A stretch of 64,000 nt of DNA, taken from positions 1 through 64,000 of the forward strand of contig NW_027018158.1 in assembly GCF_032854445.1 (NCBI RefSeq), written 5' to 3'. Of this stretch, positions 50,355 through 61,740 are shown piece by piece. The notes under the pieces were generated by a model that saw nothing but the letters and a program-made list of their open reading frames with translations, made no database searches and was not told the DNA's origin. Origin of the DNA: Liolophura sinensis (taxonomy: Eukaryota > Mollusca > Polyplacophora > Chitonida > Chitonidae). Both the position numbers and the translations under genes were made by a program. Numbering within the stretch: the stretch's first letter is position 1; every line of letters starts with the position of its first letter.

Positions 50355-50388
50355 CCCAGCAACGGCTCTTACTCCATGGAAACCAAGG

Positions 50389-50401
50389 AAATTTGCAATT
50401 T
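50389..50401. other. Dyad AAATT-TGC-AATTT
   Basis: This perfect 5-bp inverted repeat with a 3-base spacer lies at monomer bases 288-300. The tttacaacag class of copies (1, 14, 21, 23, 27, 35, 37, 67, 74) varies just beyond it. Confidence 0.5.
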
Positions 50402-50509
50402 TTCAACAGCTGGAGATGCCTGGCCCAATTGCGCATCCTTTGGCACCTTATTGATGTGGGTCAGTGTTCAATTGTACTTTTTACAGCGGATTGTATCAAG
50501 TACCTTTTG

Positions 50510-50517
50510 TTTTTTTT
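50510..50517 (+). other. Length-variable T-tract followed by TATATA
   Basis: Eight T are followed by atatac in the reference. Other copies have 7 or 9 T, an A interruption (copy 40), or different tails: aattac (copies 3, 12, 44, 72, 81, 85, 93), acatac (6, 9, 98, 105, 108) and cacatac (95, 96). It is the most length-variable point of the monomer, consistent with replication slippage. A run this long could also end Pol III transcription, but no Pol III promoter is convincing. Confidence 0.7.
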
Positions 50518-50539
50518 ATATACAAATGGTGTGGTTTTT

Positions 50540-50549
50540 CTACATGTAG
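50540..50549. other. Perfect 10-bp palindrome CTACATGTAG
   Basis: This palindrome at monomer bases 439-448 is present in essentially every copy seen, including those in the indel-rich patches. It is the longest uninterrupted palindrome found in the monomer. Confidence 0.65.
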
Positions 50550-50607
50550 ATAAAGACATTGAGTTTGTCTTCGACTTAGAAGTAAGACATTTGTTGGGTG
50601 AGTTAAA

Positions 50608-50620
50608 TGGGCTTGGCCCA
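50608..50620. other. Dyad TGGGC-TTG-GCCCA
   Basis: Two GC-rich 5-bp arms with a 3-base spacer lie at monomer bases 507-519, near GACGTC at 50628-50633. Copies 89-90 (aataggc) and 103 (gcctaaag) break one pair. Confidence 0.6.
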
Positions 50621-53600
50621 AAGATTTGACGTCGTCTGGGCTACCGAAGGGCACATAACTTATAATGAAATGTTGAATATAGTAATGACCAGTCGCGATT
50701 GTACATAGTTAATGTAGCCGATTTCAATTAGCAAAAAGACCAGGCAAAAATCCAAAAGTGGAAAAACTGTTCCAATGCTGCTGGTAAGAGGCTAATCCGA
50801 CGTATTTTGTGACGAGAAATCGAATGGTGCAAACCGCGTTGCTCTCCGACCAATACATTTGGCTGTAGCCACAAATGAATAATCAATGATGTCAAGATCA
50901 CGTGCCCAGCAACGGCTCTTACTCCATGGAAACCAAGGAAATTTGCAATTTTTCAACAGCTGGAGATGCCTGGCCCAATTGCGCATCCTTTGGCACCTTA
51001 TTGATGTGGGTCAGTGTTCAATTGTACTTTTTACAGCGGATTGTATCAAGTACCTTGTGTTTTTTTTATATACAAATGGTGTGGTTTTTCTACATGTAGA
51101 TAAAGACATTGAGTTTGTCTTCGACTTAGAAGTAAGACATTTGCTGGGTGAGTTAAATAGGCTTGGCCCAAAGATTTGACGTCGTCTGGGCTACCGAAGG
51201 GCACATAACTTATAATGAAATGTTGAATATAGTAATGACCAGTCGCGATTGTACATAGTTAATGTAGCTGATTTCAATTAGCAAAATGACCAGGCAAAAA
51301 TCCAAAAGTGGAAAAACTGTTCCAATGCTGCTGGTAAGAGGCTAATCCGACGTATTTTGTGACGAGAAATCGAATGGTGCAAACCGCGTTGCTCTCCGAC
51401 CAATACTTTTGGCTGTAGCCACAAATGAATAATCAATGATGTCAAGATCACGTGCCCAGCAACGGCTCTTACTCCATGGAAACCAAGGAAATTTGCAATT
51501 TTTCAACAGCTGGAGATGCCTGGCCCAATTGCGCATCCTTTGGCACCTTATTGATGTGGGTCAGTGTTCAATTGTACTTTTTACAGCGGATTGTATCAAG
51601 TACCTTTTGTTTTTTTTATATACAAATGGTGTGGTTTTTCTACATGTAGATAAAGACATTGAGTTTGTCTTCGACTTAGAAGTAAGACATTTGCTGGGTG
51701 AGTTAAATAGGCTTGGCCCAAAGATTTGACGTCGTCTGGGCTACCGAAGGGCACATAACTTATAATGAAATGTTGAATATAGTAATGACCAGTCGCCATT
51801 GTACATAGTTAATGTAGCTGATTTCAATTAGCAAAATGACCAGGCAAAAATCCAAAAGTGGAAAAGCTGTTCCAATGCTGCTGGTAAGAGGCTAATCCGA
51901 CGTATTTTGTGACGAGAAATCGAATGGTGCAAACCGCGTTGCTCTCCGACCAATACATTTGGCTGTAGCCACAAATGAATAATCAATGATGTCAAGATCA
52001 CGTGCCCAGCAACGGCTCTTACTCCATGGAAACCAAGGAAATTTGCAATTTTTCTACAGCTGGAGATGCCTGGCCCAATTGCGCATCCTTTGGCACCTTA
52101 TTGATGTGGGTCAGTGTTCAATTGTACTTTTTACAGCGGGTTGTATCAAGTACCTTGTGTTTTTTTTATATACAAATGGTGTGGTTTTTCTACATGTAGA
52201 TAAAGACATTGAGTTTGTCTTCGACTTAGAAGTAAGACATTTGCTGGGTGAGTTAAATGGGCTTGGCCCAAAGATTTGACGTCGTCTGGGCTACCGAAGG
52301 GCACATAACTTATAATGAAATGTTGAATATAGTAATGACCAGTCGCGATTGTACATAGTTAATGTAGCCGATTTCAATTAGCAAAATGACCAGGCAAAAA
52401 TCCAAAAGTGGAAAAACTGTTCCAATGCTGCTGGTAAGAGGCTAATCCGACGTATTTTGTGACGAGAAATCGAATGGTGCAAACCGCGTTGCTCTCCGAC
52501 CAATACTTTTGGCTGTAGCCACAAATGAATAATCAATGATGTCAAGATCACGTGCCCAGCAACGGCTCTTACTCCATGGAAACCAAGGAAATTTGCAATT
52601 TTTCAACAGCTGGAGATGCCTGGCCCAATTGCGCATCCTTTGGCACCTTATTGATGTGGGTCAGTGTTCAATTGTACTTTTTACAGCGGATTTTATCAAG
52701 TACCTTGTGTTTTTTTTATATACAAATGGTGTGGTTTTTCTACATGTAGATAAAGACATTGAGTTTGTCTTCGACTTAGAAGTAAGACATTTGCTGGGTG
52801 AGTTAAATGGGCTTGGCCCAAAGATTTGACGTCGTCTGGGCTACCGAAGGGCACATAACTTATAATGAAATGTTGAATATAGTAATGACCAGTCGCGATT
52901 GTACATAGTTAATGTAGCCGATTTCAATTAGCAAAATGACCAGGCAAAAATCCAAAAGTGGAAAAACTGTTCCAATGCTGCTGGTAAGAGGCTAATCCGA
53001 CGTATTTTGTGACGAGAAATCGAATGGTGCAAACCGCGTTGCTCTCCGACCAATACTTTTGGCTGTAGCCACAAATGAATAATCAATGATGTCAAGATCA
53101 CGTGCCCAGCAACGGCTCTTACTCCATGGAAACCAAGGAAATTTGCAATTTTTCAACAGCTGGAGATGCCTGGCCCAACTGCGCATCCTTTGGCACCTTA
53201 TTGATGTGGGTCAGTGTTCAATTGTACTTTTTACAGCGGATTGTATCAAGTACCTTGTGTTTTTTTTAATTACAAATGGTGTGGTTTTTCTACATGTAGA
53301 TAAAGACATTGAGTTTGTCTTCGACTTAGAAGTAAGACATTTGTTGGGTGAGTTAAATGGGCTTGGCCCAAAGATTTGACGTCGTCTGGGCTACCGAAGG
53401 GCACATAACTTATAATGAAAAGTTGAATATAGTAATGACCAGTCGCGATTGTACATAGTTAATGTAGCCGATTTCAATTAGCAAAAAGACCAGGCAAAAA
53501 TCCAAAAGTGGAAAAACTGTTCCAATGCTGCTGGTAAGAGGCTAATCCGACGTATTTTGTGACGAGAAATCGAATGGTGCAAACCGCGTTGCTCTCCGAC

Positions 53601-55619
53601 CAATACTTTTGGCTGTAGCCACAAATGAATAATCAATGATGTCAAGATCACGTGTCCAGCAACGGCTCTTACTCCATGGAAACCAAGGAAATTTGCAATT
53701 TTTCAACAGCTGGAGATGCCTGGCCCAATTGCGCATCCTTTGGCACCTTATTGATGTGGGTCAGTGTTCAATTGTACTTTTTACAGCGGGTTGTATCAAG
53801 TACCTTGTGTTTTTTTTATATACAAATGGTGTGGTTTTTCTACATGTAGATAAAGACATTGAGTTTGTCTTCGACTTAGAAGTAAGACATTTGCTGGGTG
53901 AGTTAAATGGGCTTGGCCCAAAGATTTGACGTCGTCTGGGCTACCGAAGGGCACATAACTTATAATGAAAAGTTGAATATAGTAATGACCCGTCGCGATT
54001 GTACATAGTTAATGCAGCCGATTTCAATTCGCAAAAAGACCAGGCAAAAATTCAAAAGTAGAAAAACTGTTCCAATGCTGCTGGTAAGAGGCTAATCCGA
54101 CGTATTTTGTGACGAGAAATCGAATGGTGCAAACCGCGTTGCTCTCCGACCAATACTTTTGGCTGTAGCTACAAATGAATAATCAATGATGTCAAGATCA
54201 CGTGCCCAGCAACGGCTCTTACTCCATGGAAACCAAGGAAATTTGCAATTTTTCAACAGCTGGAGATGCCTGGCCCAATTGCGCATCCTTTGGCACCTTA
54301 TTGATGTGGGTCAGTGTTCAATTGTACTTTTTACAGCGGATTGTATCAAGTACCTTTTGTTTTTTTTCACATACAAATGGTGTGGTTTTTCTACATGTAG
54401 ATGAAGACATTGAGTTTGTCTTCGACTTAGAAGTAAGACATTTGCTGGGTGAGTTAAATGGGCTTGGCCCAAAGATTTGACGTCGTCTGGGCTACCGAAG
54501 GGCACATAACTTATAATGAAAAGTTGAATATAGTAATGACCAGTCGCGATTGTACATAGTTAATGTAGCCGATTTCAATTCGCAAAAAGACCAGGCAAAA
54601 ATCCAAAAGTAGAAAAACTGTTCCAATGCTGCTGGTAAGAGGCTAATCCGACGTATTTTGTGACGAGAAATCGAATGGTGCAAACCGCGTTGCTCTCCGA
54701 CCAATACTTTTGGCTGTAGCTACAAATGAATAATCAATGATGTCAAGATCACATGCCCAGCAACGGCTCTTACTCCATGGAAACCAAGGAAATTTGCAAT
54801 TTTTCAACAGCTGGAGATGCCTGGCCCAATTGCGCATCCTTTGGCACCTTATTGATGTGGGTCAGTGTTCAATTGTACTTTTTACAGCGGATTGTATCAA
54901 GTACCTTTTGTTTTTTTTCACATACAAATGGTGTGGTTTTTCTACATGTAGATGAAGACATTGAGTTTGTCTTCGACTTAGAAGTAAGACATTTGCTGGG
55001 TGAGTTAAATGGGCTTGGCCCAAAGATTTGACGTCGTCTGGGCTACCGAAGGGCACATAACTTATAATGAAAAGTTGAATATAGTAATGACCAGTCGCGA
55101 TTGTACATAGTTAATGTAGCCGATTTCAATTCGCAAAAAGACCAGGCAAAAATCCAAAAGTAGAAAAACTGTTCCAATGCTGCTGGTAAGAGGCTAATCC
55201 GACGTATTTTGTGACGAGAAATCGAATGGTGCAAACCGCGTTGCTCTCCGACCAATACTTTTGGCTGTAGCCACAAATGAATAATCAATGATGTCAAGAT
55301 CACGTGCCCAGCAACGGCTCTTACTCCATGGAAACCAAGGAAATTTGCAATTTTTCAACAGCTGGAGATGCCTGGCCCAATTGCGCATCGTTTGGCACCT
55401 TATTGATGTGGGTCAGTGTTCAATTGTACTTTTTACAGCGGATTGTATCAAGTACCTTTTGTTTTTTTTATATACAAATGGTGTGGTTTTTCTACATGTA
55501 GATAAAGACATTGAGTTTGTCTTCGACTTAGAAGTAAGACATTTGCTGGGTGAGTTAAATGGGCTTGGCCCAAAGATTTGACGTCGTCTGGGCTACCGAA
55601 GGGCACATAACTTATAATG

Positions 55620-58340
55620 AAAAGTTGAATATAGTAATGACCAGTCGCGATTGTACATAGTTAATGTAGCCGATTTCAATTAGCAAAAAGACCAGGCAAA
55701 AATTCAAAAGTGGAAAAACTGTTCCAATGCTGCTGGTAAGAGGCTAATCCGACGTATTTTGTGACGAGAAATCGAATGGTGCAAACCGCGTTGCTCTCCG
55801 ACCAATACTTTTGGCTGTAGCCACAAATGAATAATCAATGATGTCAAGATCACGTGCCCAGCAACGGCTCTTACTCCATGGAAACCAAGGAAATTTGCAA
55901 TTTTTCAACAGCTGGAGATGCCTGGCCCAATTGCGCATCCTTTGGCACCTTATTGATGTGGGTCAGTGTTCAATTGTACTTTTTACAGCGGATTGTATCA
56001 AGTACCTTTTGTTTTTTTTACATACAAATGGTGTGGTTTTTCTACATGTAGATAAAGACATTGAGTTTGTCTTCGACTTAGAAGTAAGACATTTGTTGGG
56101 TGAGTTAAATGGGCTTGGCCCAAAGATTTGACGTCGTCTGGGCTACCGAAGGGCACATAACTTATAATGAAAAGTTGAATATAGTAATGACCAGTCGCGA
56201 TTGTACATAGTTAATGTAGCCGATTTCAATTCGGAAAAAGACCAGGCAAAAATCCAAAAGTGGAAAAACTGTTCCAATGCTGTTGGTATGATGCTAATCC
56301 GACGTATTTTGTGACGAGAAATCGAATGGTGCAAACCGCGTTGCTCTCCGACCAATACTTTTGGCTGTAGCCACAAATGAATAATCAATGATGTCAAGAT
56401 CACGTGCCCAGCAACGGCTCTTACTCCATGGAAACCAAGGAAATTTGCAATTTTTCAACAGCTGGAGATGCCTGGCCCAATTGCGCATCCTTTGGCACCT
56501 TATTGATGTGGGTCAGTGTTCAATTGTACTTTTTACAGCGGATTGTATCAAGTACCTTTTGTTTTTTTTTATATACAAATGGTGTGGTTTTTCTACATGT
56601 AGATAAAGACATTGAGTTTGTCTTCGACTTAGAAGTAAGACATTTGTTGGGTGAGTTAAATGGGCTTGGCCCAAAGATTTGACGTCGTCTGGGCTACCGA
56701 AGGGCACATAACTTATAATGAAAAGTTGAATATAGTAATGACCAGTCGCGATTGTACATAGTTAATGCAGCCGATTTCAATTAGCAAAAAGACCAGGCAA
56801 AAATCCAAAAGTGGAAAAACTGTTCCAATGCTGCTGGTAAGAGGCTAATCCGACGTATTTTGTGACGAGAAATCGAATGGTGCAAACCGCGCTGCTCTCC
56901 GACCAATACTTTTGGCTGTAGCCACAAATGAATAATCAATGATGTCAAGATCACGTGCCCAGCAACGGCTCTTACTCCATGAAAACCAAGGAAATTTGCA
57001 ATTTTTCAACAGCTGGAGATGCCTGGCCCAATTGCGCATCCTTTGGCACCTTATTGATGTGGGTCAGTGTTCAATTGTACTTTTTACAGCGGATTGTATC
57101 AAGTACCTTGTGTTTTTTTTATATACAAATGGTGTGGTTTTTCTACATGTAGATAAAGACATTGAGTTTGTCTTCGACTTAGAAGTAAGACATTTGCTGG
57201 GTGAGTTAAATGGGCTTGGCCCAAAGATTTGACGTCGTCTGGGCTACCGAAGGGCACATAACTTATAATGAAATGTTGAATATAGTAATGACCAGTCGCG
57301 ATTGTACATAGTTAATGTAGCCGATTTCAATTAGCAAAATGACCAGGCAAAAATCCAAAAGTGGAAAACCTGTTCCAATGCTGCTGGTAAGAGGCTAATC
57401 CGACGTATTTTGTGACGAGAAATCGAATGGTGCAAACCGCGTTGCTCTCCGACCAATACTTTTGGCTGTAGCCACAAGTGAATAATCAATGATGTCAAGA
57501 TCACGTGCCCAGCAACGGCTCTTACTCCATGGAAACCAAGGAAATTTGCAATTTTTCAACAGCTGGAGATGCCTGGCCCAATTGCGCATCCTTTGGCACC
57601 TTATTGATGTGAGTCAGTGTTCAATTGTACTTTTTACAGCGGATTGTATCAAGTACCTTGTGTTTTTTTTATATACAAATGGTGTGGTTTTTCTACATGT
57701 AGATAAAGACATTGAGTTTGTCTTCGACTTAGACGTAAGACATTTGCTGGGTGAGTTAAATGGGCTTGGCCCAAAGATTTGACGTCGTCTGGGCTACCGA
57801 AGGGCACATAACTTATAATGAAAAGTTGAATATAGTAATGACCAGTCGCGATTGTACATAGTTAATGTAGCCGATTTGAATTCGCAAAAAGACCAGGCAA
57901 AAATCCAAAAGTAGAAAAACTGTTCCAATGCTGCTGGTAAGAGGCTAATCCGACGTATTTTGTGACGAGAAATCGAATGGTGCAAACCGCGTTGCTCTCC
58001 GACCAATACTTTTGGCTGTAGCCACAAATGAATAATCAATGATGTCAAGATCACGTGCCCAGCAACGGCTCTTACTCCATGGAAACCAAGGAAATTTGCA
58101 ATTTTTCAACAGCTGGAGATGCCTGGCCCAATTGCGCATCCTTTGGCACCTTATTGATGTGGGTCAGTGTTCAATTGTACTTTTTACAGCGGATTGTATC
58201 AAGTACCTTGTGTTTTTTTTATATACAAATGGTGTGGTTTTTCTACATGTAGATAAAGACATTGAGTTTGTCTTCGACTTAGAAGTAAGACATTTGCTGG
58301 GTGAGTTAAATGGGCTTGGCCCAAAGATTTGACGTCGTCT
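55620..58340 (+). repeat. Segmental duplication, left copy (offset 5500 bp, copies 98-102)
   Basis: It recurs at about 61120-63850. Shared markers are aaaattcaaaag, ttttttacatac, ttcggaaaaag with gttggtatgatgc, gcgctgctctcc with ccatgaaaacc, cacaagtgaat with gatgtgagtc, and gatttgaattcg. The order of these five marked monomers is identical in both places. Confidence 0.87.
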
Positions 58341-58904
58341 GGGCTACCGAAGGGCACATAACTTATAATGAAAAGTTGAATATAGTAATGACCAGTCGCG
58401 ATTGTACATAGTTAATGTAGCCGATTTCAATTCGCAAAAAGACCAGGCAAAAATCCAAAAGTAGAAAAACTGTTCCAATGCTGCTGGTAAGAGGCTAATC
58501 CGACGTATTTTGTGACGAGAAATCGAATGGTGCAAACCGCGTTGCTCTCCGACCAATACTTTTGGCTGTAGCCACAAATGAATAATCAATGATGTCAAGA
58601 TCACGTGCCCAGCAACGGCTCTTACTCCATGGAATCCAAGGAAATTTGCAATTTTTCAACAGCTGGAGATGCCTGGCCCAATTGCGCATCCTTTGGCACC
58701 TTATTGATGTGGGTCAGTGTTCAATTGTACTTTTTACAGCGGATTGTATCAAGTACCTTGTGTTTTTTTTATATACAAATGGTGTGGTTTTTCTACATGT
58801 AGATAAAGACATTGAGTTTGTCTTCGACTTAGAAGTAAGACATTTGCTGGGTGAGTTAAATGGGCTTGGCCTAAAGATTTGACGTCGTCTGGGCTACCGA
58901 AGGG

Positions 58905-60085
58905 CACATAACTTATAATGAAAAGTTGAATATAGTAATGACCAGTCGCGATTGTACATAGTTAATGTAGCCGATTTCAATTCGCAAAAAGACCAGGCAA
59001 AAATCCAAAAGTAGAAAAACTGTTCCAATGCTGCTGGTAAGAGGCTAATCCGACGTATTTTGTGACGAGAAATCGAATGGTGCAAACCGCGTTGCTCTCC
59101 GACCAATACTTTTGGCTGTAGCCACAAATGAATAATCAATGATGTCAAGATCACGTGCCCAGCAACGGCTCTTACTCCATGGAAACCAAGGAAATTTGCA
59201 ATTTTTCAACAGCTGGAGATGCCTGGCCCAATTGCGCATCCTTTGGCACCTTATTGATGTGGGTCAGTGTTCAATTGTACTTTTTTACAGCGGATTGTAT
59301 CAAGTACCTTTTGTTTTTTTTATATACAAATGGTGTGGTTTTTCTACATGTAGATAAAGACATTGAGTTTGTCTTCGACTTAGAAGTAAGACATTTGCTG
59401 GGTGAGTTAAATGGGCTTGGCCCAAAGATTTGACGTCGTCTGGGCTACCGAAGGGCACATAACTTATAATGAAAAGTTGAATATAGTAATGACCAGTCGC
59501 GATTGTACATAGTTAATGTAGCCGATTTCAATTAGCAAAAAGACCAGGCAAAAATTCAAAAGTGGAAAAACTGTTCCAATGCTGCTGGTAAGAGGCTAAT
59601 CCGACGTATTTTGTGACGAGAAATCGAATGGTGCAAACCGCGTTGCTCTCCGACCAATACTTTTGGCTGTAGCCACAAATGAATAATCAATGATGTCAAG
59701 ATCACGTGCCCAGCAACGGCTCTTACTCCATGGAAACCAAGGAAATTTGCAATTTTTCAACAGCTGGAGATGCCTGGCCCAATTGCGCATCCTTTGGCAC
59801 CTTATTGATGTGGGTCAGTGTTCAATTGTACTTTTTACAGCGGATTGTATCAAGTACCTTTTGTTTTTTTTACATACAAATGGTGTGGTTTTTCTACATG
59901 TAGATAAAGACATTGAGTTTGTCTTCGACTTAGAAGTAAGACATTTGTTGGGTGAGTTAAATGGGCTTGGCCCAAAGATTTGACGTCGTCTGGGCTACCG
60001 AAGGGCACATAACTTATAAAAAGTTGAATATAGTAATGACCAGTCGCGATTGTACATAGTTAATGTAGCCGATTTCAATTCGGAA
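58905..60085 (+). repeat. 1648-bp-offset duplication, left copy (copies 104-105)
   Basis: Copies 104-105 recur as copies 107-108 at 1648 bp. Both pairs have a seventh t in cttttttacag (about 59280 and 60928), aaaattcaaaag and ttttttacatac. The match continues into the ttcggaaaaag start of the following monomers (copies 106 and 109). Confidence 0.82.
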
Positions 60086-60549
60086 AAAGACCAGGCAAAA
60101 ATCCAAAAGTGGAAAAACTGTTCCAATGCTGCTGGTAAGAGGCTAATCCGACGTATTTTGTGACGAGAAATCGAATGGTGCAAACCGCGCTGCTCTCCGA
60201 CCAATACTTTTGGCTGTAGCCACAAATGAATAATCAATGATGTCAAGATCACGTGCCCAGCAACGGCTCTTACTCCATGAAAACCAAGGAAATTTGCAAT
60301 TTTTCAACAGCTGGAGATGCCTGGCCCAATTGCGCATCCTTTGGCACCTTATTGATGTGGGTCAGTGTTCAATTGTACTTTTTACAGCGGATTGTATCAA
60401 GTACCTTGTGTTTTTTTTATATACAAATGGTGTGGTTTTTCTACATGTAGATAAAGACATTGAGTTTGTCTTCGACTTAGAAGTAAGACATTTGCTGGGT
60501 GAGTTAAATGGGCTTGGCCCAAAGATTTGACGTCGTCTGGGCTACCGAA

Positions 60550-61740
60550 GGGCACATAACTTATAATGAAATGTTGAATATAGTAATGACCAGTCGCGAT
60601 TGTACATAGTTAATGTAGCCGATTTCAATTCGCAAAAAGACCAGGCAAAAATCCAAAAGTAGAAAAACTGTTCCAATGCTGCTGGTAAGAGGCTAATCCG
60701 ACGTATTTTGTGACGAGAAATCGAATGGTGCAAACCGCGTTGCTCTCCGACCAATACTTTTGGCTGTAGCCACAAATGAATAATCAATGATGTCAAGATC
60801 ACGTGCCCAGCAACGGCTCTTACTCCATGGAAACCAAGGAAATTTGCAATTTTTCAACAGCTGGAGATGCCTGGCCCAATTGCGCATCCTTTGGCACCTT
60901 ATTGATGTGGGTCAGTGTTCAATTGTACTTTTTTACAGCGGATTGTATCAAGTACCTTTTGTTTTTTTTATATACAAATGGTGTGGTTTTTCTACATGTA
61001 GATAAAGACATTGAGTTTGTCTTCGACTTAGAAGTAAGACATTTGCTGGGTGAGTTAAATGGGCTTGGCCCAAAGATTTGACGTCGTCTGGGCTACCGAA
61101 GGGCACATAACTTATAATGAAAAGTTGAATATAGTAATGACCAGTCGCGATTGTACATAGTTAATGTAGCCGATTTCAATTAGCAAAAAGACCAGGCAAA
61201 AATTCAAAAGTGGAAAAACTGTTCCAATGCTGCTGGTAAGAGGCTAATCCGACGTATTTTGTGACGAGAAATCGAATGGTGCAAACCGCGTTGCTCTCCG
61301 ACCAATACTTTTGGCTGTAGCCACAAATGAATAATCAATGATGTCAAGATCACGTGCCCAGCAACGGCTCTTACTCCATGGAAACCAAGGAAATTTGCAA
61401 TTTTTCAACAGCTGGAGATGCCTGGCCCAATTGCGCATCCTTTGGCACCTTATTGATGTGGGTCAGTGTTCAATTGTACTTTTTACAGCGGATTGTATCA
61501 AGTACCTTTTGTTTTTTTTACATACAAATGGTGTGGTTTTTCTACATGTAGATAAAGACATTGAGTTTGTCTTCGACTTAGAAGTAAGACATTTGTTGGG
61601 TGAGTTAAATGGGCTTGGCCCAAAGATTTGACGTCGTCTGGGCTACCGAAGGGCACATAACTTATAATGAAAAGTTGAATATAGTAATGACCAGTCGCGA
61701 TTGTACATAGTTAATGTAGCCGATTTCAATTCGGAAAAAG
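60550..61740 (+). repeat. 1648-bp-offset duplication, right copy (copies 107-108)
   Basis: This is the partner of 58905-60085. The offset is one monomer short of a clean tetramer because copy 106 fuses two monomer types that remain separate as copies 109 and 110 to the right. Confidence 0.82.

Larger units (their letters stand above)
50336..50629 (+). other. Recurrent 97-codon open frame, probably non-coding
   Basis: A 97-codon frame starts at the anchor ATG, and about 66 of the 112 copies keep it. The rest are cut or shifted mainly at the T-tract: nine T gives a 72-codon product and seven T gives about 70 codons. It includes a hydrophobic stretch (LLFFLYTNGVVFLHV) but no motif I recognise. 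A second frame through the same DNA is also open for 65-92 codons, and the opposite strand has a 64-codon frame at 50242-50436. Openness in several overlapping frames, with no promoter or codon evidence, points to chance carried along by repetition. Confidence 0.25.
50102..50651 (+). repeat. Reference 550-bp satellite monomer
   Basis: This clean copy serves as the reference; monomer base 1 is set at the cacataac following ccgaaggg. It is exactly 550 bp with about 223 G+C by hand count (about 40.5%) and about 18 CpG. In order it holds a TCGCGA site, a TACAT/ATGTA dyad, a cluster of A-tracts, a TGGAA/TTCCA dyad, a TGGC/GCCA dyad, the ATGATG anchor, a CACGTG hexamer, CCATGG, an AAATT/AATTT dyad, CAGCTG, a T8 tract followed by TATATA, a 10-bp palindrome, a TGGGC/GCCCA dyad and GACGTC. 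I found no internal subrepeat. The start point is a convention, since a tandem repeat has no natural beginning. Confidence 0.95.
46802..53951 (+). repeat. Monomer block I (copies 82-94), plain and regular monomers
   Basis: Anchors are at 47036, 47585, 48135, 48685, 49236, 49786, 50336, 50886, 51436, 51986, 52536, 53086 and 53636. After copy 83 nearly every spacing is exactly 550 bp, and all thirteen copies keep the 97-codon open frame, which requires an 8-base T-tract. This is the most regular stretch of the window. Copies 83, 84 and 91 carry tttctacagctg, and copy 91 at about 52.05 kb is the last to do so. Copies 89-91 are a mosaic of three neighbouring variants. Copy 94 reads CACGTGTCC where the others read CACGTGCCC. 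Confidence 0.93.

Noticed and set aside
50569-50585. CENP-B box candidate around cttcgacttagaagtaa
   Set aside because: It matches the TTCG-N4-A part of the known box but lacks the CGGG end. No better match was seen on either strand.
50628-50635. CRE-like site TGACGTCG
   Set aside because: It matches seven of eight bases of a short motif in otherwise non-genic repeat, with nothing else to support regulation.
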